A DNA stretch of 64,000 nt, from NCBI GenBank assembly GCA_900491605.1, contig UESW01004555.1, positions 62,001-126,000 of the forward strand. Reading direction: 5' to 3'. The position numbers and the translations under genes were made by a program. Position 1 is the first letter of the stretch. Every line of letters starts with the position of its first letter. The notes beneath the pieces were generated by a model. The model was not told the origin of the DNA. It saw only the letters and a program-made list of their open reading frames with translations, and searched no databases. Below are positions 20,298-31,065 of this stretch, piece by piece. Origin of the DNA: Calamus simplicifolius. Taxonomy: Eukaryota > Streptophyta > Magnoliopsida > Arecales > Arecaceae.

Positions 20298-22040
20298 CAC
20301 TGCATTCAGTCAAGCAAGGTATGAACATTAGGCACATATCAGTGTATACCGATATCTAGAAAAATAATCAGATTACGAATGTTCTTTCTTATAAATGAGA
20401 TCAAAAATTTCGCTAAGCTCATAATCATCACTCATTTAATGAGATGGGACATTGAATCTAATAATTTTTCATAGAACATATCTATATTATCCATAAAACC
20501 AATATTGGAACAAATCCACAATGCAAATATATGCTACAACAAGCATATATTTCATGTCAACTAAAGATATAATTTATAAATAATATTTTATTTAAACATG
20601 CTCGCATAAAATATATAACATTTGACATAAATTCTCTCATGCACTAAGCATAAATAATTATGTCAATAAAAATAACATGCAAAATTATGCATAAATCATA
20701 TTTGTACACTAACCATAAATAATTAAGGAACCAAAAAAAAAATTCACAGAAAAAGAATAGATAGTATGGCAATTAAAATATTCATACACAAAGCATAAAC
20801 CATCATGCCATATCAAAAAAATTTCCAATAAATTTTTTATGATATTCTATGAATTTTTATGATTTTTTTATAATTTTCTATGATTTTTTCTGATTTTTCT
20901 ATAATTTTCTACGAATTTTTTATTTTTTTTAAATTTTCTATAATTTTAAAATACTCAGAAAATCCAAAGAATTCTTTTGAATGTTCTGTATTTTTTGCAA
21001 ATTTTTCTGAATTTTTTTTGTAATTTTCTATGAATTTTCTAAATTTTTCTAAATTTTTTATAATTTTAAAATATCCAGAAAATCTGAAAAATAATTAAAA
21101 TGCCACGCAAGCTGCTGATGCCATCAAGGTTGACACATAGACGGCCACATAGCTACCACGATAGCACAGTGTCTGCCACATCAGTACTTTAATTCTATTT
21201 ATGTTGTTTTTTTTTATGGTTTCGATAATCATGAAATTACCCTTGAATGTCCTCAAATATACGAGGGGTGCCACCCAACATATGAAACAAAGAATGCCCT
21301 TAGACTTTCGCGAATTTACGGATGGTGCCACCCGTAAACTCACGGAACTCCACCATGCCCGCCGCCCACATGGGTGGCGGTACACGGCCGTCCTGGCCTT
21401 CTGTCGGCCAGGACGAATCGGAGCTCCGATCGGGGAAGAGGGGCCCGCCGGCTACCAGAGAGGCTCCGACGGCTCTGCGTTTGAGGGACGCAGGGACAGC
21501 CGCCGAACAGGGCTTCCTCAGCCCTCTAACGGTCGGGGAAGGGAGGGGAACGGCCTCCAGCGACCGGTAGAGGCGACCCCGGTCGCCGTTCGGGGTCCAA
21601 TGGCCCTGAACGGCCATCTCCCAATCTATATTTCTTTTTTCTTCCTCCCTCGCTGTGGCACCTATGGCCGCAGCAAAGGGGCAGACAGCGGCGACAGTCC
21701 CCTCCAAGCGGCTGGGGAAGAGGCCGGATGTATTCCGGCGACTGGCGAGGCCATTGCCGGTCATTGGAACGGATCCGGTGACCCAAGACTGTGTCACACG
21801 GAGAGATCCGAGACCGGGTGGAGGGGAAAGCCGTCCCCGGCCACTAATGGTCGGAGAAGATGGAAAAAAAATTTCCCGGTGGCCGGGAGGTCCCTCACCG
21901 ACTGCCGGAAAGAATCTGAAAGATCCTCCCCTCCTCCCGATCAAACAGAGAGCCATAGCGACACCCATGGCTGCAGTAGGGTGACAGCGTTGAACCGCCG
22001 CCGAGGAACAGACAACCCCATCACCAGTGACGACCGGCGT
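20298..22040 (-). other. Copia-A leader between PBS and gag (1.7 kb)
   Basis: No convincing gene. The half near the PBS (21300-22040) is GC-rich and has a 265-codon minus-strand frame starting inside the LTR. It is compositionally Arg/Gly/Pro/Ser-rich with competing open frames on the plus strand, so I treat it as leader. The half near gag (20310-21190) is strongly AT-rich, with TTTTCTATGATTTTT-like short repeats between 20810 and 21070. Confidence 0.5.
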
Positions 22041-22053
22041 GGCTCTGATACCA
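22041..22053 (-). other. Copia-A primer binding site (tRNA-iMet)
   Basis: GGCTCTGATACCA on the plus strand is TGGTATCAGAGCC on the minus strand, two bases from the inferred LTR end. This fixes the orientation of Copia-A as minus. Confidence 0.8.
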
Positions 22054-22055
22054 AT

Positions 22056-22369
22056 TGAAGGAGCCGAAGAAAGGGACATGCCAAAAATGATGGACATACC
22101 TCAATATCGGCAACAGCGGAAGCAGGATCGTCGATCGTCGAGGGCTACCAGAGTCCTCTGTTTGTCCACGCCCCTAAAGCCGCAACACCGGTGAGAGAAA
22201 GAAGGAGGAAGGCTTCTAAGACTCCGTCTCTTCTACTTTTCTGAAGACACCTCGAGTCTTCTTATAGACGAGGAGCAAATAAGCAGAGGAATACGAAGCG
22301 TCCCAGATTTTACGAAGAGTCCCATCTCTTGGGACTTTGTGTGGGCGTGACCTGGCATCCAGGCCAACA
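22056..22369 (-). repeat. Copia-A 5' LTR (314 bp, inferred)
   Basis: On the minus strand it starts TGTTGG (22369) and ends TCCTTCA (22056), next to the PBS. A CTATAAGAAG TATA-like box lies near 22262. The second LTR is outside the window, so the outer boundary rests on the TGTTGG/CA ends only. Confidence 0.6.
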
Positions 22370-23690
22370 AGTACGAAGGATAAGTCAAAAAAAAAAAAAA
22401 ATAGAACTTATTTCCTAGGGAATGAAGAAATACCTGCAGCTATTCCTTGAGGGTAAAATTGTTATTAAAAAAAAGCTGATTATTTCCTCAACTATCCCTG
22501 GAATAAACTCTATCCTATACACTTATATAAGAATAGCATTTTTTTTTAATCAAATACTACCTTATGATGTACCACTAAGAAATGTACCCCGCTAGCTTCT
22601 TTTGTAATTATAAATTATAGTAGTGGAAGGTAAGATTGCATAGATTCCTCTTAACCTCAAAGTCCTTTCAACTCGGGTAGCTTTTAAGCCTCTTATTCTT
22701 TATCCGGTTTATGTCAACTTGTAATATTCCGATTTGAAAACTCAACCATGATGGTAGATAAAGTATAGACTCTTATAAGTTTAATTATCAATCATCATTG
22801 AGTGTCAAAAGGCATGTGTCCTCGAGAAGATTAAGGTAAGAACATGTCTCGAAGAAGGTTAAGTTTTTCCTTTGACTGGTTTTCAAAATAAGCTATATAT
22901 AGGCAATGTCTTAGCCAAGAAAGGTTGGAAGTAAGTAATGGATGTGTATTATATAGATTCAATTAGGAATTAATGGACTACTTATTTATTAGCTATCAAT
23001 TTTTAAGAAAAATCCTGAAAACTTTAGTGTCTTAGGTTTTAATCGATTTTCTTCTAATATTAGCCAATTTTGAATAGAGTGGAAAAGAAAATAGGTGGAA
23101 GCTACTTAGAGGAAATATTAAGACCAGCTGATAATGACATTCATGTGAAGCATTTGGCATTCAAGAAAATTAAGAATTTTTTTTGAAGAAGAAATCATCT
23201 ACGGCTTCAGTAATCCAACAATTATATGGCCTCTTATAATATGTGAGGTAGTCTTAGTAACAAAAAGCATTTGACCTCTCACCGAAGCTTTTATATATAT
23301 ATATATATATTTGTTACTTTATCCCATAATTCTTTATAATTTTTCTGAATTGAATAAAATTTCATGAGAAAGTCGTTGGTCCCCTCACCATTCCTTCAAA
23401 AAAAAAAAAAAAAAAATTTCCATTCTTCCATTTGGAACTAAGGTAACAAAATTCAAACAAATAACAACAAAAGCCATTCAATAATTTATTAAAAGATTTA
23501 CCTTTTTTTTTTTCAGCCTCATTGAAGTACATGAAATTATAGCATATTTAAGAGTGAACGTACTTTGACTTAAATTTTTCGCTTATAAACCTTACATATA
23601 TGATAGAATCAATGAGAAATCTTTAAAAATTCATCAAAATAAAAGGAAGAACGACGAAAACAGGCTCAGTTAGAATGGTAATTTTTCCTT
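22370..23690. other. AT-rich intergenic stretch
   Basis: No gene or recognisable transposon coding seen. It holds a poly-A run at 22388-22400, an (AT)n microsatellite near 23291-23310 and another poly-A run near 23398-23416. The GC-rich presumed promoter/5' UTR of the RING gene begins downstream, near 23760. Confidence 0.5.
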
Positions 23691-24007
23691 TATGCCTTCC
23701 GTCCTCTTTCTGCCGAGCTACCGAATCTTCTATCCTTTATATGGAACTCCGATTAGAAAGCCGGCGCATAAAATAGCCGAAGGCCGCTCTCCAAGGAGGA
23801 AGAAAGAAAGCGAGGTGGAGAGAGCCACCGCCCAGTCGCAGCGGCGTGGGGCCGGCGCGGGCCCCACCCCCCCTCCCCCTCCCCACGGCGACCCTTTGAG
23901 CGTCCGATTCCAAGGGCAATCCCGCAAGTCGTCTAGCGTTTTCTACTCCATCCATATCTCAACATAATCATTCCTTGCCATAAGCCAAAGCTATTCCCAA
24001 ATCAGAG

Positions 24008-24124
24008 ATGGGTATAACCGGTCCGACCTCCGGCTCCCAACCCGCCCCCAAATCATCGTTCGTGGTGGCGGCGGAGGTAGAGGAGCCTGATCCGAAGGAA
24101 GGAGGCAGAGGAGGAGAGGGATAG
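24008..24124 (+). CDS. Possible upstream ORF (38 aa) of the RING-H2 gene
   Basis: ATG at 24008 opens 38 codons (Pro/Ser/Gly/Glu-rich) closed by TAG at 24122-24124, 25 bp before the ATG chosen for the RING protein. It has no recognisable domain. If the transcript starts upstream, it could lower translation of the main frame. It is composition-biased and may be chance. Confidence 0.25.
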   Translation: MGITGPTSGSQPAPKSSFVVAAEVEEPDPKEGGRGGEG

Positions 24125-24149
24125 GCCCGCCGGTGGCGGCGGAGAAGAG

Positions 24150-27100
24150 ATGATCGGGTCGGCATTGAACCTGGTGCCGTCGGTGCTCGGGTTCGGGATG
24201 AGCGCCGCCTTCATCGTTTTCTTCTGCGCCCGCTTGCTTTGCGGCGGGGTCCGCTCCGCCGACGCCGGAGACGTCACCTTCGACCTCGATCTCCATTCAG
24301 ATCTCGAAGCGGTGCGCAGCTTAAGCGCTCTCTCTCTCTCTCTTCTTCTTCTTCTTCTTCTTTTTAATAATTATTTTATTTTATGTTATTCGTGTCTTGC
24401 TTGAGAACAACGTGTTTACACCGAGAGGGGGTTGAACGATGCATCCGAGGATGCGCGTTGGGCCATGAAAAACTTTTTTTTTTTTTTTTTTCATCGTATG
24501 CGGTGCATAAGCGCATGATATGTTCGATAATTAATCATGCGCATATAATCGCACATATAAAAAAAATATTTTTATTTTTATTTTTATATCTCATGTGCCG
24601 ATATGCGCGTGTATGACCAATAACGGCACGCATGGTACCGAAGAATTTTTTTCTTTAACCATTGTTTGGTAAAGAAAGAATCGACGTTTCACATTAAGTT
24701 AATGATTGCTGCACCTTCACGCACTAAGTGCTCTCATGAAAAATAGCAATTGTAATGTGAAAGTGATTGCAATTTATATTTTGTACTTTGATGGTTCATT
24801 TAAGTACAAAATTATCGAAATATTTCTAACTGAAATAAAACTGTTTACTTGCAAAGATTTAGTTTACGATACTTTCATTGTTTTTTGAGAAATGATATAT
24901 TTTTTATCGTTTAAACTTGCAAATACCACCGATAGCAAGAGCATTCAATCAATGGCTTGGAGCCTGTTGCTGTTGCTGCAATTCCCACAATGAAGTATAA
25001 ACGCGAGGCTTTTCAATCAAGAGAAGACGCCCGGTAAGCATCTTTTCGAACGAGGATTTTCTTCCTTTGTGACATCTTATGCGTGAGTTTAGCTACCATT
25101 TTTTTAATAATATTTTAGAAACCAAACTTCAGTTCAAAGCCATTATTCAATACCTTCAACCCTTATTCTATTGGGCTTCTCATTATTTACAGTACCATCC
25201 TTGTATATGGTAGCATTGCAGAAAATAGGTCTTATACCTTATATTTCATTCAACGGTTTAGCGAAGAAAAAAAGTTTTGTTGCACCGTACACGGTGCAAG
25301 GCAAGTGCATCGTGTACAGTAATTGGCGCATAGTTAAAAGAAAAAATATTTTTTTCATTTTTGGTATGCATGCGCATGTGCCGCGCATCAATCATCGTGC
25401 ATGGTGCAGTTTTTTCTGCACCGTATGCGGTGTAGCAAGGCTTTTCTTTAGAAAGAGGGGTGAATACTGGGCCACTTTCGAGACAAACCAACATTTCATG
25501 TCAATGAAATTTGCAAGCCTTTGCTCGGCTTGGTTTCAGGCATGAAATCCAACGTCAGAGCCCGCTCGACCTGGCCTCTCCCGTTGGATTTGTACAAAGT
25601 TAGGCATGTCTCGTGAGAACAAAGGACATAGAAGTTTCTAATGAAAAAATCTTGCTGCACCGTCCTTTGATGTAGCAAGCATGTACCAACCGTGCAGATT
25701 GGCCGTCCATGCGTGCCGACGCACGTGTGGTGGCTCAATGAGCCTTGTCACGCATCGGACGCACACCGACATACGCGCGCAACCAATCCATGTGTGCCGA
25801 CGCAGTGTGGTGGCCCAATGAGCCTTGTCACGCATCGGACGCACATCGACATGCGCGCGCAACCAATCCACATGACCGCCGCTCGCTGCACTAAAGGTTG
25901 GCTCGTATGATGGAGTGGACCAGGACTTCTCTTTTCTGATAAGAAGAGTTCTTTTAAATGGGCTAAGGATAAGGATTAATTCTCTTTTTTCTCAAGAAGA
26001 ATTCTTTTAAAAAGGCCAGCTCTTCTGGCAAGTAGGCCTTTTTTTCAATAAGAATTTTCTGAGTGGGTTAAGGATAAGGATCAACTTTTCTTTCTCTTGA
26101 AAAAAGTTCTTCCAGAAGGTTGGCTCTTCTAGCGGAGCAAACCATGCCTTTCTCGACGAATGAATTCTTTTGTGCAGGTTTGGGCTAGTTTTTTCTTTTT
26201 GTTGAGGTGAGTTCTTTCCTATGGGTCAACTTTCTGACGGAGCAGATTAGGTCGGTAATAAGGGTTCTTTCAAACAACCTATTGATGGGATAGACTCTTT
26301 TTTTCTTAAGAAAGTTCTTCCATGTAGATCGGTTCTTCGACGTAGTGGACGGGTTCTTTCTTTCTTGATAAGAAGAGTTCTTCTAATATAGTTATAAATT
26401 AGTTATCCTCATATTTCTTTGGCATTTCTTGTTTTCCTTAGCTTCTCAACCTCTTAGGGAGGCTTTCATCAAGATCTATCATCTTGTGGTTGTCAACAGA
26501 GTGCAACCATTTTCATGCTAAAGTGGACTGAGCTCGGGCTCATTTTGCTTTTCTCCTCCAAATTGATCAGAATGCCTATTTCTCCGAAGAGAGGATGATG
26601 GTCTTGCACTTTCCTCTAAAAAATTATTCGGCATTGATATACTTCTCAGTTCTATTTAAGAGTTTGGTCATACGCTTTGGCTCTTTGCTGAGCAAGAAGC
26701 TGAGGGGCAAATCTAGCAGTCTATTCATGAGAGCAATAATAGTCATGAACTGCTGAAGGTCCTTAACCTCGTGCACCTCATTATTGAAACACTTAATATA
26801 GTGGCACGGTAGCTGACTCTTGCGCTATTTTAGGGACATCAAGCTTGCACTTATTTTCTTTCACCTAATGCTAGTGATGAAGTGACTGAAAAACCGCTTC
26901 TCAAGCTTCTTGAAAGATGTGATAGACTTTGGCTTAAAGCCAGTATTAGGTTTGATTCGCCTTTCTTAGAGTGATAGAGAATACTCTACATATAAAGGCA
27001 TTCAAGGCCTCTTAGACCATCATTAGGAACTTGTAGATTTCTAGGTAGTCTTTGAAGTTATTCGAGCCATTGTTTTACTTCAGTTACACATCTTGAACTT

Positions 27101-27761
27101 AAGCAGCAAAGGATTAATATTCTTTACAGATTAAGGGTTGACCATCAAGACAAGGTCATTTAAAGAATCAGATTTTCTTCAGACGCTGGCACCATCAAAA
27201 CCCTACCTTAAAGAGACTTTCGTTTTCTGATATAGGTCAAGGATGGTTGAGAAATGATATGTAGGTAGCTGACAATTACTGAACACACCCTGGAAGCGTG
27301 ACCATGTAACATCTTTCTGGCCATAGTTGTTGAATGCGATAGGGCGGTGCACAGAAAGAAGCTTGGTTCTTGTGAATGCCACACATCCCTGATGATAAGA
27401 GAAAGCTGGGGTGCCCAATATACGTGAATTAAAGCACATCTTCCATCCATCTTATTCTAATGGTCACTCGAAATAAGCAAAATAATGCAATGTGCTCTGT
27501 TATCTTGAAATATTTAAAAATTTTACTGTAATTTTGCTTCACAGGTGTGCTATATGTTTAGGAGAGTACGAAGAGAGAGAGACGCTGCGGATCATGCCAT
27601 CGTGTCTTCACATCTTCCATCTTGCTTGCATTGATACGTGGCTGCAAAAACAAGCAACCTGTCCGATTTGTCGGCTGCCACTATTTGATGCCTTTGAGCA
27701 GAACATGCTCCATCTCCCTTATTTGGAGCCCATCATACAATTGCCTCCCCGAGGGTTCTAG
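24150..27761 (+). CDS. RING-H2 zinc finger protein, probable membrane-anchored E3 ubiquitin ligase (3 exons, ~158 aa)
   Basis: Exons 24150-24311, 24936-25033 and 27545-27761. Donors are GCG|GTGCGC and CCCG|GTAAGC; acceptors are GATAG|CAAGAG and CACAG|GTGTGC. Phases agree (0, then 2). Exon 1 gives a hydrophobic N-terminal segment (residues ~8-30). Exon 2 gives GLEPVAVAAIPTMKY, and exon 3 the RING-H2: CAIC, then C-L-H-x2-H-x2-C, then CPIC. Family members use the Cys/His ligands to bind two zincs and recruit E2 enzymes; the membrane anchor puts it in the ATL-like class. The frame stops at 27759-27761, but another frame continues to 27873 with a plausible extended tail, so the C-terminus may be frameshifted. 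Introns carry transposon debris. Product confident; exon ends inferred. Confidence 0.75.
24467..24653. mobile_element. Possible MULE-type MITE in RING intron 1
   Basis: Ends GAAAAAC...TTTTTTTC, with ATGCGGTGCATAAGC inside the left end and GCACGCATGGTACCG near the right. Flanks TTGGGCCAT (24458-24466) and TTTAACCAT (24654-24662) agree at 6 of 9 positions, so a decayed 9-bp duplication is possible but weak. Confidence 0.35.
25266..25446. mobile_element. MULE-type MITE in RING intron 2
   Basis: Left end GAAAAAAAGTTTTGTTGCAC followed by the palindrome GCACCGTACACGGTGC. The right end reads TGCACCGTATGCGGTGTAGC then AAGGCTTTTC. Imperfect 9-bp flanks TTTAGCGAA (25257-25265) and TTTAGAAAG (25447-25455) share 6 positions including the first five. 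The structure matches the large foldback at 30726. Confidence 0.5.
25630..25900. repeat. MULE-like end fragment plus 81-bp tandem duplication
   Basis: GAAAAAATCTTGCTGCACCG at 25641 starts a stem (CTTGCTGCACCG against TGATGTAGCAAG) like the other MULE ends here, but no matching right end was found. A GC-rich 81-bp unit follows, present twice head to tail (starting at 25711 and 25792), containing GGTGGCYCAATGAGCCTTGT and CACGCATCGGACGCACA. Confidence 0.6.
25920..26440. repeat. Degenerate repeats of an AAGAAGAGTTCTT-type word
   Basis: Phrases such as TTTTCTGATAAGAAGAGTTC, GGGCTAAGGATAAGGAT and GCTCTTCT...GAGCA recur about every 60-90 bp with heavy decay. This looks like an old minisatellite. 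It adjoins the gypsy gag relic and may be part of that element. Confidence 0.45.
26560..27090 (-). pseudogene. Decayed Ty3/gypsy (Tat-like) gag relic in RING intron 2
   Basis: Conceptual minus-strand reading across several stops gives NFKDYLEIYKFLMMV, FICRVFSITLRKA, then FNNEVHEVKDLQQFM, IIALMNRLLDLPLSF and LNRTEKYINAE. These follow the order of the Tat-lineage Gag (DHL-x-YK-x-LM, F-x-x-TLRKAA-x-AW, F-x-x-F-x-S-x-R, V-x-DL-x-Q, AEKYI). Too many stops to be functional. Confidence 0.65.
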
Positions 27762-28496
27762 CGATCAATCTAGCCGATGGTTACTTCCTGGTCGTCAGCA
27801 TTCAGAAGGCAGTGGGCATAACCAGGAGATCCATGAACCTGCGTCTGCTGTCACTGTAGACGCCAGGACATAGTTGAAAAAGGACAGCAAGGACTTGGTT
27901 CGTGAAGCTTGATGTGTTTTTATCTGGTTTCTATCGACAGGGAGAGCCAAAATATGTTCTTCGTCGCCAGTGACAGTCATGGAAGTTTACTGGCATGGAA
28001 TCTTGCGATCTGATAAATAAATTTTGTAAAGGAAACACCTCAAAGCTGATCCGAAATCATATGAAACATAAAAATTCTTTCGATTTTTTGTATACAATGG
28101 GGAAACTAAAAGGTGCAGTCGGGCATCTGGGCAAATATTCAAAATTCTAACTTCAGAGTATGTACAGTACTCTGAGATGGTTTACTCGTTCATTGATTGT
28201 AATATTTGATGCCTCCTTACATCATAAAATAATGGTGATTCATAGCAAAGACAAATCAGACATTCTCTTCAAATTTACAGCCCAGAGTGGGGACTTGGCC
28301 TCACCTTCCAGTTCAACTCAGTTTGTCAGCTGAACCCACTTATTTTTCAGAGCTGCCAAGCTATTTTTACTACATGCCTCCTCCTTAACAATCAATAAAA
28401 AAACAGAGTCTATGTTCCGGTCAGCCCACATGTTCAAGGCAACTGCTCCCTTGTGGCACCCTAATGCAGTTCTTCGTTTGCGTGATGGCCTGAAAA
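27762..28496. other. Convergent intergenic region between the RING and PPR genes
   Basis: Probably holds the 3' UTRs of both genes (RING on plus, PPR on minus). The first 112 bp contain an open frame that looks like a displaced RING-protein tail, ending at 27873. No RNA gene or repeat recognised in the rest. Confidence 0.5.
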
Positions 28497-30553
28497 CTAC
28501 CAGAAGTCCTTGCAGGAACAAATGCCTTCTCTGAAGTGGTGAAATCGGTTACGATCCCTTGCAACAATCTCTCTACCAAAAACTTTAGAAACTGCTTTTA
28601 GGAAAGAATGACAGTCGGTGCAGACACGAAGGTTCTTTGTAATTCGAATGGGTGAGCCTTGAGCGGTGCTTATCAAGCCAAACGCAACAGCCAGCTTCTC
28701 GCTGTGTAGGAACAGAGAATGCTCTTTCTCTTCCTCCTCTATGTCAAATAAGACTTCCATGGTACCCGAAACATGACCAGCTGACCTTACTCGTTGGCAC
28801 ATCTCTTCCACCATCATATAAATCTCGTCCGTTTGGGGATGTGATCTATCCCCTGCAACAAACTGGTGAACTGTTCCATTCAACTCGATCCAACTTGCTC
28901 CTGGAGTTTTCTCAATTCCTTTGGTTCTCATCAGGTTTCTGACCTCCAAGGCATCATCCCACCTTCTAATGCCAGCATACAAATTTGATGCCATCACATA
29001 GCGGCCGCAGGAGTCAGGTTCCAATTCAATGGCATGTTTACTGGCCTTCTCTGCAAGCTCCATATCTCCAAGAGCCCGACATGCTCCTATAAGACTAGCC
29101 CACAAGGCCGCATTTGGCCTTATGGGCATGCTCTCTATAAAAGCCAGAGCATCTTGCACTAGCCTTGCCCTACAAAGCAAGTCAACCATGCATCCATAAT
29201 GCTCCATCCTTGGATGAATTTGGTATACATCTTCCATCATCCTGAAAAGTTTGAGACCCTCATCAACCAAACCTGCATGGCTGCATGCAGATAAGAGCCC
29301 TATAAAAGTCACATCATCGGGCATGGTTCTCTCGTTCAACATCCATTCAAAAAGCGCCAGTGCACGTTCCCCGTGCCCATGCATAGCTAGTCCACCAATC
29401 ATCGCATTCCATGTGAACACATTCCTTTCCTTCATCTTCTCAAAGGCCTGCAGAGCAAAATCTAGGGCCCCACACTTCGCATACATGTCCACAAGAGCAG
29501 TCTCAAGCACAACATCTCGCTTCACCTTGAATCGTTTGATGAGGAGATGGACATATTTGCCTTGGTCCAGAGCTCCCAGCTGAGAACAAACCATTAACAC
29601 TATCACGAGGAACACCTCATCCGGCCAGACCTTCTCACGCTGCATGAGTCGAAAGAACTCCAATGCCTCCTGAAAATTCCCTGAGTTGGCCAAACCTGAG
29701 ATCATGGTAGTCCATGTCAACAAGTCCTTCTCATCCATCTCGTCAAAAACTTCCATGCCGACGCTAAATCTCCACACTTACAGTACATATCAAGGATGGC
29801 ATTGCTCAGCCTAAGGTTGTTTGCCAAGAAGCCATGTTCTCTCGAGTACGAATGAAGCGACCGTCCTCTTTCCAAATCACCCAGTCGCGAGCAAGCAGAG
29901 ACCAAACTTATCGCAGTCACAGCATCCGGCCCAACATTCTTTTCTTTCATCTCCTCGAACCAATCAAAGGCATGCTGGCAAAGGCCCCCATGAATATAAC
30001 TTCTTATCATGACATTCCACGACACAACATCCCGAGAGGGGTTTCCATCGAACAGTTTGTGGGCAGCCTCAAAACATCGACAATTGGCATACATCTGCAT
30101 CAAAGAATTGAGCACAAACACATCAGACTCCAGCCCAATTTTAACCGTCTCGCCATGAAACCGCATGCCGAGCTCGGGTGCTTGCAGGTGAGCGCAGGCT
30201 GTGAGCACGAAGGGGTACGTGTGGTGATCGGTCGGCACGCCGGAATGGACCATGAGATGGTACAAGGACAGGGCATCGGAGGGGTTGGGGCCCCTGGCGT
30301 GGCCTCGGATCATGGTGTTCCAAATGAAGATATCTGGGCTGTCTAACTGGGAGAAGATTTTCCGGGCGTAGTTGAGGTCGCCGGAGGGGGAGACAGCGAG
30401 GAAAGAGAGGAGCTTGCTGACGAAGTGGTTGTGGTGGAAGAGGCCGGCGCGGAGGAGGAGGGCGTGGGCTTGCTTGCATTTGGGGATGGAGGTGCAGTGC
30501 TTCGCCAGCCGGTCCTTGGGGAGGTGCTTGATCCATAGCGTGGATGGGATCAT
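28497..30553 (-). pseudogene. PLS-class PPR protein with E and DYW domains, one frameshift (~685 codons)
   Basis: Intronless minus-strand gene, ATG at 30553. The first frame (to 29717) has PPR units such as DIFIWNTMIRGHARG and DVVSWNVMIRSYIHG. The second (ending 28497) continues with LLTWTTMISGLANSG, NVFTWNAMIGGLAMHG and GLLSACSHAGLVDEG, an E/E+ region (GASWIELNG, FVAGDRSHPQTDEIY), and a DYW deaminase-like domain with HSEKLAVAFGL, CTDCHSFLKAVSK and terminal CSCKDFW. The H-x-E and C-x2-C zinc ligands of DYW cytidine deaminases are present; the last tripeptide is DFW. Such proteins edit organelle RNA (C to U). One missing base between 29770 and 29756 splits it in the middle of a PPR motif. Target RNA cannot be told from the sequence. 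A MULE lies 172 bp upstream. Confidence 0.85.
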
Positions 30554-30716
30554 TACACCATGAGTGGCGATTGGGTTAAGAAGGATTGATCACTGATGAG
30601 AGAGGCTAAGCCAAGAGCCTGCGTGCTGGAAAGCTGGCATCAAGAAAAAGGGGCAAGGCTGTTAACGGGCTTCAAGGCCTGTCCTCATGTGGATGGGCTT
30701 TTGTTTTGGACGCTCC

Positions 30717-30725
30717 CAAAAAGAA
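30717..30725. repeat. 9-bp target-site duplication (left), CAAAAAGAA
   Basis: Identical to 34378-34386 on the other side of the foldback element. A 9-bp duplication is diagnostic of Mutator-superfamily insertion. Confidence 0.85.
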
Positions 30726-31065
30726 GGAAAACACTTTGTACACCGCCTCCGGTGCAGCAAGGCCTACGTGGCCTGCACAGCTCCTTCCTATTGGTCCATA
30801 TGGATCCCATGTGGCCTGACATGATGTGACAGAATAGTAGAGAGATAATGTTACTTTTTAATCGTACATCCATTAAAAGTCGTTCAGCCTTTTCACCATT
30901 GGTATGAAGACGAAAATACCCTTTCCCTCTAGCCTACTTCAACCCGCCATCTTATTTGGATTTTGCTGATAAAAAATCGTAAGGTTCTGGCCTGGAAGAA
31001 GAGTATCCGAAGGAGTGGCAAAGCTCTACCAGACGACATCCTAGTTCAAAACTTTAAGACAAAGC

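Larger units (their letters stand above)
5996..22369 (-). mobile_element. Copia-A: old Ty1/copia retrotransposon (minus strand), interrupted twice
   Basis: The pieces in order on the minus strand are 5' LTR (22369-22056), PBS (22053-22041), GC-rich leader, gag (20297-19699), CCHC/protease/integrase (19671-18449), a gap filled by a Sirevirus (18448-7901), the rest of integrase (7900-7309), RT (7284-6469) and RNase H (6462-5996). It is then cut by the CACTA end. Integrase coding resumes across the Sirevirus insertion after one copy of TAATT is removed, which proves the nesting. The 3' LTR lies beyond the CACTA element, off the window. The gag resembles the Tnt1-94-like copia group common in monocots. 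Confidence 0.85.

Noticed and set aside
21201..22097. 285-codon plus-strand and 265-codon minus-strand frames
   Set aside because: They lie opposite each other in the GC-rich copia leader, overlap the LTR and PBS, and show no domain words.
27203..27450. Minus-strand frames of 78-80 codons
   Set aside because: They lie in RING intron 2, have no recognised motif, and two overlapping frames are equally open.
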